Shown here one piece after another: positions 27,494-42,962 of a stretch of DNA of 64,000 bases. Origin of the DNA: Neocallimastix lanati (nom. inval.) (lineage: Eukaryota; Neocallimastigomycota; Neocallimastigomycetes; Neocallimastigales; Neocallimastigaceae); contig JACVTC010000018.1 of assembly GCA_016946835.1 (NCBI GenBank), positions 100,001 to 164,000 on the forward strand. The letters are read 5' to 3'. A model generated the notes under the pieces. The model was not told the origin of the DNA. It worked only from the letters and a program-made list of their open reading frames with translations, and did not search any database. The first letter of the stretch is position 1, and every line of letters starts with the position of its first letter. The position numbers and the translations under genes were made by a program.

Positions 27494-30400
27494 TTATTTA
27501 TCCTGATAGGAAAGTAATTTAATATTATTATTATATTTATTATTATTATATTGTTTGTTTACTTCTTGTACATTGAAAGGTATGTTATTTTCAATTAATT
27601 TTTTAATATAATTATTATTTTGGATTACATCATTTAATCCATTCATTAATTTATAAATATTATAATTTGATTTTCTTATTTTATTTTTATAATATTGAAT
27701 ATTTTTATTCGCAGCTTTGTTTATTTTATCTATATCGTTATTTTCATTTCTATTATTCTTCATGTATTCTTGATTAGAATTATTACTATCAATAATTTTA
27801 TCTTTATTATAAGTATCTATTATAGTATTTTCACATTTTTGTTTATCTTCATTAATATTTAAATCTTTAATAAAATTATTATTATTCTCAAATAAAATTT
27901 TTCTATTGTTCTTATTATCAATATCATTTTTCGTGTACTTTTTCGTGTTGTTAGTGTTATTTGACGTGTCATGTTTGTTATTAAATGTATTATTGATGTT
28001 ATTCATTATGTTATCCGTATTGTTTAATTTATTATTCTTATTATTCATATTTTCAACTGTTGTATTAGTGTTGGACATATTTTTATCATTGTTTTTGGCT
28101 TTTTCTAATTTTCTTTTTTTATTATTGACGTTATGGTCTTCATTATTATTTATATGGGTGTAAGTTTGTTGAGTAGATAACATAGGATTAATAAATATAC
28201 GTGACTTTGGATTATCATCAAATGTTTCTTTATCTTCAATATTTATATCTTCATAATCATCTATATCGTCGTCAGCATGTAAAGAAGGTAAATTATATTC
28301 TTCGTCGTAAGGTTTTTTGTTTATTAGATTGAAATTTCTTGGAATTTCTTCTTCAAAAACAGCGTCTCGAACTACATGAGTTTTTAATGTTTCATAATCC
28401 ATAATAATATATCCATTTGCATTTATATCATATCCTAAAAATATACCTGGTTTTGAGTTTGAATGAAATTTATTTTCTTTTAAATTTGGATCTATATAAT
28501 AGTAAGCTTTACAACCAAAGACTTTTAATTTATCTATATTCACCGGTTTTTTGTAATAAAGTTCATCAGGGATTTTAAAGTCAATAGAACTTCTTGGAGT
28601 TATATTATAAATATAATTAGCGGTTTTAATTGCATCTTCCCAAAAATTTTCACTAAGTTTTGCTTGGTTTAACATTACTTTCACTGCATTCTCCAAGGTA
28701 CCATTAAGTCTTTCAGCTCTGCCATTACTCTGGGGGTTTCTTGGAACGGTAAGTCTTCTTTGAATACCATTTTCTGAACAAAATGTTACAAATTTATTAG
28801 ATGTATATTCTTTTCCATTATCTGATTGAATCTTAACAACAGTTAAGTTTTGTTCATTGGAGACCATTTTAACAAATTGAGCGAAAATATCTGTGACCTC
28901 AGATCTTTTCTTCATCAAATAGATCCAGCTTTTACGACTATAATCATCCAGAAAGGTAATTACATATTTATAATTATTTCTCGATAATTTAAGAGGTCCT
29001 AGCACGTCTGAATGAATTAATTCCAAAGGTCTTGAAGCGCGGGAGGTAGATTTATTGAATGATGCCTTTTTTAATTTTGAAGTTTCACAGTCAATACAAT
29101 TACTTTTCTTAATATTGTGTCCTTCAAGATATTTTCTTAAGTTATTGTTATAAAAATGGCATAGTCTTAAATGCCATATCTTTTCGGAATAGTCGTCTAG
29201 CTCAAGATTATAAATATTTTGGTCGTTGTTTATATTCCATCTTTTAGACACAATGATATTGCATATATTGGCATCATTTTCTTTTGCGATACATAATAAA
29301 TTCTGGTTCTTATTGGCGAGTCTAAAATATATGTTGTCATCTATAAGTATATAATCAGCTAGATAACCTGCTTTCCTTAAAATACTATACGAAATAAGAT
29401 TCTTGTTGAGTTCCTTGGAATATAGTACATCTTCTATTTCGAAAGGTTTATTATTGATATATCCTGATAATGTTCCTATTTTGGTAATCCTAATTTTTGC
29501 TTTGTTTGGCAGGATGAGATTTATTTTGTATTCTCTTATATCTTTAAGGAATTCAATGGAATTTGTAACATGAACTGACGCTCCAGAATCAATAGTGAAT
29601 AACAACGATGGAACACCTATGCAATTACACGAATTAGTTTCAATATATTGTTTAATTATTTCCTTGTTTTCGTCATTTGTGACAATTTTGTTAATTATTG
29701 GCGGAATTATTTTATCAATAATGTTATCAACTCTTGAGATATTCTTGGTTATTCTTCCAGCATTTTTTGGGGTGTGTTGACGGTTGATGAAGTTTAAATT
29801 ATTGGTTTCATATAGAGGGATTTCTGGAATTTCTTCATTTTCACTTTCTTCTCCTAAACTTTGAATTTCTATTGAGTTAATTTCTCTTGTTTCAGTTTCA
29901 GATGATGATGTATCATTATCATAGCAAAATTCAATATCATTTAGTTCATCATCTCTCAGATTTAATTGACTAAATTTCTTAGCTATGACTTTTATTTTGT
30001 TATTCGGATTTTTAGGGTTAAACGGGCATTTAAAAGCTAGATGATTTTCATTATTGCATATAAAGCAGTATTTTTTATTTGAATAATTTTTCCTATTATA
30101 ACTATTATTACCGAAATTATCGTTACTATTTCTATAATGATTATTATTTTGACTATATCTTTTTTTGCCAAACTCCTTATTATGATGTTTAGAGTGATGA
30201 TATTCACTTTTACCATGTTTATTATGGTGAGTATTCAATTTACTATATTTACTTCTGCTGTCATTCCTGGAAATGAATGATACTTCTTTTTCATCCTCAT
30301 GAATATATGTCTGACGGTTTCTGATTTGTTTTTTCATGTCTTCTAAAAATTTATCAATGTCGTCAGAGATACTGCATCTAATTTCTAGAAAGTTTATTTG

Positions 30401-30934
30401 TTTCTCGGGCAGTCCTTTGTATAAATAAGTTAACTTTTCTCTATTATTAAGTTTTATATTTAGCTCGCTCAATTTTCCTATGATTTCCAAAAATTCATCA
30501 ATGTAGTTTATGACTTCTTTTTCATTACTGGCGTTTAAGTTTTCTAGTTTCCTATAGAGTTTGGGGATTTCATTCAGTTCTTCTTCCTTATATTTTTTCT
30601 CTAGTAACTTTATTAATGCATAAGCTGATTTTTTTTCTTCTGTTTTATTCTTTATAAACGCTTTGATTTTTGAATTCACAGACCTTTTGGTGAAACTAAT
30701 GACCTTTGAGTTGTTCATCTTGTGCTTCCTAATTTTCTCTTCCCCTTCTTCAGATAGTCCGGTGTGTTTATCAGTATACTTGGCCGTAGTTTCATTTATA
30801 ATCTCTTCGATATCTCTCTCTACATATTCCCCAAGTCCGGCTCCATCTAATTCTAATTTGAAATCTTCGTACCAATCTTTATAATTGGTCTCTGTCAGGA
30901 CGTAGTCCATACTATGAATGATTACATCAGACAT
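27494..30934 (-). CDS. Copia gag-protease-integrase polyprotein
   Basis: 1146 residues from the ATG at 30934. Gag (about 1-280, copia-type) ends with a His/Asn/Lys-rich tail and a zinc knuckle, CFICNNENHLAFKC (C290-C303). The protease motif is FTIDSGAS (D449). A GAG-pre-integrase zinc motif follows (HLRLCHF...CIDCETSK). The integrase core has HSDVLGPL, QSDNGKEY and RAERLNGTLE, which supply the D, D and E. The C-terminus is a long Asn/Lys/Asp-rich low-complexity spacer. It stops at TAA 27494-27496, after which the same frame continues into RT. This could be a disabling mutation or a read-through site separating gag-integrase from RT; the second stop downstream favours decay. Confidence 0.92.
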   Translation of the reverse strand: MSDVIIHSMDYVLTETNYKDWYEDFKLELDGAGLGEYVERDIEEIINETTAKYTDKHTGLSEEGEEKIRKHKMNNSKVISFTKRSVNSKIKAFIKNKTEEKKSAYALIKLLEKKYKEEELNEIPKLYRKLENLNASNEKEVINYIDEFLEIIGKLSELNIKLNNREKLTYLYKGLPEKQINFLEIRCSISDDIDKFLEDMKKQIRNRQTYIHEDEKEVSFISRNDSRSKYSKLNTHHNKHGKSEYHHSKHHNKEFGKKRYSQNNNHYRNSNDNFGNNSYNRKNYSNKKYCFICNNENHLAFKCPFNPKNPNNKIKVIAKKFSQLNLRDDELNDIEFCYDNDTSSSETETREINSIEIQSLGEESENEEIPEIPLYETNNLNFINRQHTPKNAGRITKNISRVDNIIDKIIPPIINKIVTNDENKEIIKQYIETNSCNCIGVPSLLFTIDSGASVHVTNSIEFLKDIREYKINLILPNKAKIRITKIGTLSGYINNKPFEIEDVLYSKELNKNLISYSILRKAGYLADYILIDDNIYFRLANKNQNLLCIAKENDANICNIIVSKRWNINNDQNIYNLELDDYSEKIWHLRLCHFYNNNLRKYLEGHNIKKSNCIDCETSKLKKASFNKSTSRASRPLELIHSDVLGPLKLSRNNYKYVITFLDDYSRKSWIYLMKKRSEVTDIFAQFVKMVSNEQNLTVVKIQSDNGKEYTSNKFVTFCSENGIQRRLTVPRNPQSNGRAERLNGTLENAVKVMLNQAKLSENFWEDAIKTANYIYNITPRSSIDFKIPDELYYKKPVNIDKLKVFGCKAYYYIDPNLKENKFHSNSKPGIFLGYDINANGYIIMDYETLKTHVVRDAVFEEEIPRNFNLINKKPYDEEYNLPSLHADDDIDDYEDINIEDKETFDDNPKSRIFINPMLSTQQTYTHINNNEDHNVNNKKRKLEKAKNNDKNMSNTNTTVENMNNKNNKLNNTDNIMNNINNTFNNKHDTSNNTNNTKKYTKNDIDNKNNRKILFENNNNFIKDLNINEDKQKCENTIIDTYNKDKIIDSNNSNQEYMKNNRNENNDIDKINKAANKNIQYYKNKIRKSNYNIYKLMNGLNDVIQNNNYIKKLIENNIPFNVQEVNKQYNNNKYNNNIKLLSYQDK

Positions 30935-31104
30935 TTTTTTGTTTACTTTTCTTTTGTTTATTATTATTTTTTATTATTTATAAAAGTTTTATTTATTTAT
31001 TTTGTCGATTACTCAATTTTCGACAACACTAATTATAACTAATTACTAAATTCCTCAATATATTTTTCACACATAAATGTATCTTAAAAACACTAGAGAG
31101 TCAC

Positions 31105-31118
31105 TGAGACTCTTAATC
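31105..31118 (-). promoter_or_regulatory. Copia primer-binding site for a tRNA-Lys(CUU) 5' half
   Basis: Directly beside the 5' LTR the plus strand reads TGAGACTCTTAATC, which equals the anticodon arm and loop (positions 27-40, anticodon CUU) of eukaryotic tRNA-Lys. The element RNA is the complement, so it could pair with the 3' end of a tRNA cut in the anticodon loop, as Drosophila copia does with initiator tRNA-Met. Pairing may extend to ACTGAG. Confidence 0.65.
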
Positions 31119-31481
31119 TGACAAAAAATCGTAAATAAATATTTATTTTTTGCTAAAAGTTTTATTTTTATTAAAGAACCTATTTTTTAATAATAATACA
31201 TGATTTAATATTTTTATATTCATAAAAATTACATTCAATGGAACGTACATATTTATTATATTAAATACATGACTTATTAGAAATAATATAAAAGAGGCTT
31301 ATAAAAAATTTTAAAACTATATTATTTGTATCATAAACTATATAAACTATATATTATTGTAATATATCCTATTTATTTATAATATACTATTTAATATTTA
31401 ATATTTAAAATTATAATAAAATAAAAGTATTGAACAAAGTGTTAATTAAAAATTTAAACTAAAAATACTAATTTTCTAACA
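31119..31481 (-). repeat. Copia 5' LTR
   Basis: 363 bp, nearly identical to 19772-20134. In element orientation it starts TGTTAG and ends TTTGTCA, followed at once by the primer site. Confidence 0.93.
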
Positions 31482-33479
31482 AAAAAAATAAAATAAAAAC
31501 AAAAAAAAGAATAAATAAAAGAATAAATTAAGTTTTCTGTTAAGAATTTTATTTTATTCTTATTTTTTTTTAATTTTATTTTATTATTATATTTTATTAT
31601 TAAATATTTTAATAATAAAACCTTTCCATTTTATTTTATTTAAATAAAATAAATAAAATTATATATTTTATTATTAAATTAATTAAATAATAGAATAAAA
31701 TTAAAAATAAATTTAACCCTATTCCTATTCATTTATTTTTACAAGCCACATTGTAATACATGAATAAATGATCAAACATAAATTATGTCGAAATGCAATA
31801 CTCCCAGCTCATCCACCGACAAGCTTAACATTTCCTTTTACAATCACAAGATTTTTATCTTAATTTATTTTTATTTAATATTCTTTTCATCTAACAATTT
31901 ATTTATTATTTATTTATTATTTATTTATTAATTTATCTATTATTTATCTATTTATTATTAATTTATTTATTTATTTATATATTATAAATATAAAAGGTAT
32001 AAGTTTTTAAAAAAAAAAAAAAAAAAACTGATTTGTGTAAGATTGATTGGTTAAAGATTGAATCAAATCTTTTTTAATATTTTTTTTAACCTCTTCAAAT
32101 TTTATTTTAATTTTTTTTTTTTTTTTTTTTTTTAAATTTGACTTAACCTTACTATTTATTATATTAAAGAAAAATAAAATAAAAATAAAATAAAATAAAA
32201 TAAAATAAAGATAAAAGATAAAATATATATAAATTTAAATTTAATATAATATATAATTATATATATTTAAATCTTATTTAATAAAGTTTTTTTTTTTATA
32301 TTTTTATATATATTTTTATATATATATTTTTTTTTATTTTGTATAATGCCATTTTTTTTTCTTTTTTTTTTTTTTTTGTTTTTTCTTTCGTTCTTATTTT
32401 TATTTTATATATATATATGTGAATGAATGAATGAATATATAATAGATAAATGTATATATCGAAGAAAATAAAAATAAAAAATTAATTAAAATGTAAAGTA
32501 CATAACAACTAAAATATTTTTTTATAAATGTAGAATACATTGACAAAAGTCAAAAAAAATGTACTTAACAAATTTTAATAATTATTAAAATAAAATATAA
32601 AGTTAAAAAATTAAAAAATTAAAAATAAAATAATAAAATATAAAATTAAAAAATTAAAAGATTAAAAAAAGGCTAAGTAATAAATAATTAAAAAAATTTC
32701 TTTTTTTTATTAGATTATGTTAGATCATATTATATACAGATGTAATGTAATGTATTGTAATTATAATTATATATATTATATTGTTATATACTATACATTA
32801 ATTTTAATAAAAAAATTTTTTTTTTCTTTTTCTATTTAACCTATTTTATTCTCGGTTTTTTTTTTTTTTTTATTTTTTTTTTTTTTTTTTATTCTCATTT
32901 TTTAAAGAATAATAAAGTTATAAATATATATATAAAGGTAAATAAATATATAATAATAAAAAAAAAAAAAAAAGTAAAAAGTGTATGCTTTTATTATTTG
33001 TATAATATTACGAAAAACATGTATATATCTGAGAATATATGAATATTGGATAATAAAATATTTAAAAAAGAGATGGATAGATAGTTTTCATATTATTTTT
33101 TTTATGAATAATAGAATTAATAGATAAACATACTATTAAAAAAAATGATATTAAAAAAAAAAAATTATTAATATATTTATATCTATTATTAAATAAATAA
33201 ATAAATAAAAAACATCCAAAAAAAAAAAAAAAAAAAAGGAATAAGGAGAAAGAGTTTGAATAGTATGGATATAGATAAACAATAGTAATTATAATAATAT
33301 ATAATAATAGTATCAATAATAATAAAATATATAAGATAAAATATAAAATAGTTGTAGGAGTAGTATAAATACAAAAAAAAAAAAAATAGTGTTGGAATCT
33401 GATATATTAAAAATAGAATATACATATACATATTTATCCATCTTTTAAAAGGAAAAACAGTAAACAATAATATACCACA

Positions 33480-33511
<32 letters not shown>

Positions 33512-33549
33512 CTTCTTTTCCCGTTGTGTCGTTTGTTAGTTTGCTTTCG

Positions 33550-33580
<31 letters not shown>

Positions 33581-33761
33581 GAGAAATATATTAAACATAT
33601 TATTTTTCTTGTTGTTATTCCTTATTAAATAATAAATATTGATTACAAAAATGATAATATTGATATATGGATAAATATTTATATATCGTTTAAAAATAAT
33701 AATGAATGATATTAGTGATAAATATAATATTATATAAAAATATATTAATATATTTATTTAA

Positions 33762-33792
<31 letters not shown>

Positions 33793-33810
33793 GAAAAAGA
33801 AAAAGTAAAG
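31482..33810. other. AT-rich intergenic upstream of tryptophan synthase
   Basis: A/T homopolymers, and poly-T tracts of 30 or so at 33482-33511 and 33551-33577 that resemble the T-rich upstream tracts of the other genes here. At 31741-31830 a less biased patch matches, inverted, the AFRHNLC fragment at 19.6 kb. No gene is supported; open frames are low complexity. Confidence 0.6.
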
Positions 33811-34349
33811 ATGGATAAAATTATTGAAAATAATAAGCCACATATTAAAAAATTCCCAGATGCAAATGGTTATTTCGGCAAATATGGTGGCAGTTTCGTT
33901 AGTGAGGAGTTGCAGAAAGAAATGGAAAATATTAACAAGGCATACAATACCATTTGTCGTAGTCAAGATTTCATTCATGAATTACGTCACATTCGTAAAC
34001 ATTTTCAGGGTCGTCCAACCCCAGTTTACTACTGTAAAAACTTATCTGACTTAATTGGTGGTGCCAGAATCTATTTAAAACGTGAAGGTAAAGTATTTAT
34101 AAACAAATATATATATATTATAAAACAAAATAAAATAAAAATATTCTTTGATATAATCTATATTTTATGATATAAAGAGAAAAAAAATATATAAACATAT
34201 AAAATTATATATATATATATATAATATATAAAGAATATATATATAAATTCTTAAAGGATATATAATATATATATGAATATTAGTTACAGTGGATATGTTA
34301 GATATATAAAATATTTTATGCTTGTTGTTTTGATCATTTTATAAAGTTT

Positions 34350-34380
<31 letters not shown>

Positions 34381-35698
34381 GCTTTGTTTTGTTTTGTTTT
34401 TAGAATAACTATTTTTTTTTTCTTCCTTATTCTTAGAATAAACTAATTATATTCTATTATTATAAAAAATTAGAATATTAATAATATTTATAAAATAATT
34501 ATTTAATATTTTTAAAATAATTATATATATTTGTCTATCTTTATATATATATAAAGATTTAAATCATACTGGTGCTCATAAACTTAATCATTGTATGGGT
34601 GAAGCACTTCTTGCTAAATTCATGGGAAAAAAAAAGTTAATTGCTGAAACTGGTGCTGGTCAACATGGTGTTGCTTTAGCTACCGCTGGTGCCTACTTTA
34701 ACATTAAAACAGAAATTCATATGGGGGAAGTCGATATCGCTAAAGAAAAACCAAATGTTACAAGAATGAAAATTTTAGGTGCTGATGTCATCTCTGTCAC
34801 TCGTGGTACTAAAACACTTAAAGATGCTGTTGACAGTGCTTTCGAAGCTTATTTAGCTGTGAGTATAATATTATATTATAATAAATCATATAATATGTAT
34901 GATTACGATTATGATTATGATTATATTTTTGTATAAAAACCTCTTTTTTAATATAAGTAAATTTATTTTTTTCATTCATTCATTTTTTTTCTTTTTTATA
35001 TTCACAATTATTTATCAATATATTAATATTAATTCTTCTTTTCTTACTTATATTTAATTTTTTTTTTTTTTTCATTTTAGGATCCAGTAAACTCTATGTA
35101 AGTTAATAAATAATATTTTTTTTCCTATTGATATATAAATATTATTGTTAAGGGGTTTTATCATTATAAAATGTTTTTGACTCATTTTTACAAATATACT
35201 TTTGTATAAGATTTTTTTTTAATTCTTGTCTTTTTTTTTTTTTTTTTATTTTTGAATTTACTTTCTTACTAGTTATTGTATTGGTACCGTAGTTGGTCCA
35301 CATCCATTCCCAATGATGGTTCGTGAATTCCAAAGATGTATTGGTATTGAAGCCAGAGAACAATACACTGAAATGACCGGGGAACTTCCAGATCATGTCG
35401 TCGCTTGTTGTGGTGGTGGTTCCAATGCCATCGGTATTTTAAGTGCTTTCATTGAAGATCCTGTCAGATTACATCTTGTTGAACCATTAGGTCGCGGTGA
35501 AAAAATTGGTGATAATGCTGCTACCATCAAATACGGTACTGAAGGTGTCATCCATGGTTTCAGTAAGTAATTCTCTCAAAACAAAAACGAAAACAAAAAA
35601 ATATATATATATATGGACATATATAGTATTAAATTGATAATAATATATAATTTCCATTTTTTTTTTTATTATTTTATCTTTATTTTTAATCTGTATTG

Positions 35699-35736
<38 letters not shown>

Positions 35737-36135
35737 TTAGAATCCCTTGTAATTAAGGATGAAAATGATCAACCTGCTCCAGTTTACTCTTGTGCTAGTG
35801 GTCTCGATTATCCATCTGTTGGTCCAGAACATGCTTACCTTTATGAACAAAAGCGTTTCGAAAATCATACTGTAAATGATATTGAATGTATTGAAGCTTT
35901 CTTCATTCTTTCTAGACTTGAAGGTATTATTCCAGCTTTAGAATCTGCTCATGCTGTCGCCTATGCTATTAAACTTGCTAAGGAATGTAAAAGTGAATCT
36001 ATATTAGTTAACTTAAGTGGTAGAGGTGATAAGGATATCGATTATGTTATGGATACCTGGGGTGAATACTGTGATAAATTCCCTAATTATACTCTTTTAG
36101 AAGGTATTGATACTTCTGGTATTAACATCATCTAA
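33811..36135 (+). CDS. trpB: Tryptophan synthase beta chain, stand-alone, five exons
   Basis: Exons 33811-34087, 34557-34858, 35081-35097, 35273-35562 and 35741-36135 join to 1281 nt, 426 residues. All introns are GT...AG. Exon 3 is only 17 nt. The enzyme joins indole and L-serine to make tryptophan with PLP. Visible are the N-terminal [11 protein letters not shown], the PLP lysine in LNHTGAHK (K101), the catalytic Glu in AETGAGQHG, the phosphate-binding [10 protein letters not shown] and the [14 protein letters not shown] segment. The length matches bacterial TrpB plus a short extension. Ordinary fungal tryptophan synthase is a fused alpha-beta protein; no alpha domain is present on either side, so this looks like a bacterial beta gene acquired by transfer and since given introns. 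The start is the first ATG of exon 1, preceded by an A/G-rich leader. No targeting peptide is evident, so the enzyme is probably cytosolic. The partner alpha chain is not in the window. Confidence 0.93.
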
Positions 36136-41052
<4,917 letters not shown>

Positions 41053-41068
41053 TTTAAAAAATTTTTTT

Positions 41069-41525
41069 GCCATGTTGGTCCAGTCGGTTAGGACGATACA
41101 GGTTACTGTAGAGGGCGGGGTTCGAATCCTCGGCATGGCACCAAATAATCGGATGAGGTTTCTATCCTGGGATATCATGAGACCACACGTGATGTCCATA
41201 AGGCTTTCCCTCAGATGATTATTTCACCCAACCCTGATACTACGCTTTGAATTGAAGCATAGACCTTGATGATTGTAAAATTTCCAATCGCCAATGATTA
41301 CACCCACTAGGGAGGAGTTAATGGTTCCGTTCTGATGCTCGTGGTCATTAGAGATATATGTAGGAACGTTAGGAATGCATCTCCGGGCAGTGTGTAACGA
41401 CGATTGAGAGCGGCGAAGCTGATACAGTATGCCAATAACTCATCACCTTACAGTTAATTAATAACTGTATGGCCATATGGGAGATGGGTACCCATATGTG
41501 CAAGTCTATGTTTTGTTTTTTGTTT
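41069..41525 (+). mobile_element. tRNA-derived SINE A with perfect 16-bp target duplication
   Basis: A 457-bp, relatively GC-rich island in A/T DNA. TTTAAAAAATTTTTTT occurs exactly at 41053-41068 and 41526-41541, the mark of LINE-type target-primed insertion. The head (41069-41143) is a near-complete tRNA: GCCATGT pairs with GCATGGC, the A box is TGGTCCAGTCGG, the B box GGTTCGAATCC, the T stem is perfect, and it ends in ACCA. The anticodon arm is two bases short and does not fold, so it is not a working tRNA. The D-arm wording resembles tRNA-Glu. A unique body follows. Near the 3' end come GAGAGCGGCG, CTGATACAGTAT and a CATATGGG...CCCATATG palindrome (about 41472-41500), then a TTTTG-rich tail. 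The core and palindrome are shared with the elements at 57.7 and 12.8 kb. Confidence 0.85.
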
Positions 41526-42237
41526 TTTAAAAAATTTTTTTATTTTTAATATATCCAAAAAAAAAAAAAAAAGTTTTACAAATAATTTTTTGACTTGTAT
41601 AAAATTTGACAGTATAATTTATTTATTTATTTATTTTTATTTATTAATTAAATGTTTAAAATTAATATATATATATATTTAAGAATTTTTATAATAATAA
41701 ATTTTATAATGTAGTAATACAGTATTTTTTTGTTATTAAAATTTTCATTAAAAAAATAGAATATAAATCGTATATTAAATCATTTTTACAAAAGTATAAT
41801 ATTAATATAATATAATATTAATAATATTGATAATAAAGAAGCATAATATATATATGGAGAAATAATTTTAATAATAAAGATTTCTTAAAATTATTTAAAT
41901 TCCATTCAATAAAATATTAAATATTCTAAATAAAATTTATAAATATATATAAATAATTTAAGTAAAATTTAAATAAAAATATAAACTATTAAAAAACTAG
42001 AAAAAAAAAAGTATAAAAACAATACATGTAACTTTATAACAAACTAGTAAATTATATATATATATATATAATATTTGACTAGATATATAATAAATTGATT
42101 ATAATTAAAATATTATTCATTAAATAATAACTTCTATCATACAATCTATTTTTATAAAGAAAATATTTATATTTAATATATAAATATATCAATATGTAAA
42201 GTATAGTAATTTATTATTTATAATTATTTTCATTTAA

Positions 42238-42921
42238 TTAAATATATCTTCTTCTTGCATTAATGAACCAGTTGTTAATCTAAATAAATATTTAATAAAG
42301 TAATATCAGAAAATATAAATTATTAAAATTTTTTTAAATATAGAATAATAATATAATATCTATAAATATTTACCTGTGTCTAAAAATTTTTTTCGTATCC
42401 ACAGATGAAAATATTAAAATGAGAAATTAAAAAAAAAAAAAAATAAAATAAAAAAATTTTTTTAGAAAATTATGATGAATATTATATATTTAGATAGTAA
42501 TAGTATTAGTAATTGTTTAATAGTATTAATGATATTATATATAATTACCAATGATAAACCGGTTAATTCACATAATTTACTTTTTTCGGTATTAGATGGA
42601 TATGGATAAGTATCTTTATTTTCTTGTAACCATTTTTTTAATATATTTATTACTTCCGGTGGATGATTTGGTCTCTTTTTTCTTTTAATATTTCCTCCTC
42701 GGTTTTTCTTACCAGTTTCCTTTATATTAATATTTAATCTAGTTGATGGTGCCATCATAATCTTAATTCTTTCTTTATTAAAAGAAGATTTATTATTTAT
42801 TGCTTTTTCAGTTATCTAAATTAATATAAATTTAAAATAATATTTATATTTAATAAATCAGTTAAATAATGTTAATTTATATAAATATATATTAGTATAT
42901 GAAAGATATTAATTTTTTCTT

Positions 42922-42962
<41 letters not shown>

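Noticed and set aside
41069-41143. Functional tRNA gene
   Set aside because: Acceptor and T arms are good, but the anticodon arm is two bases short and unpaired, and the sequence is the head of an insert with target duplications.
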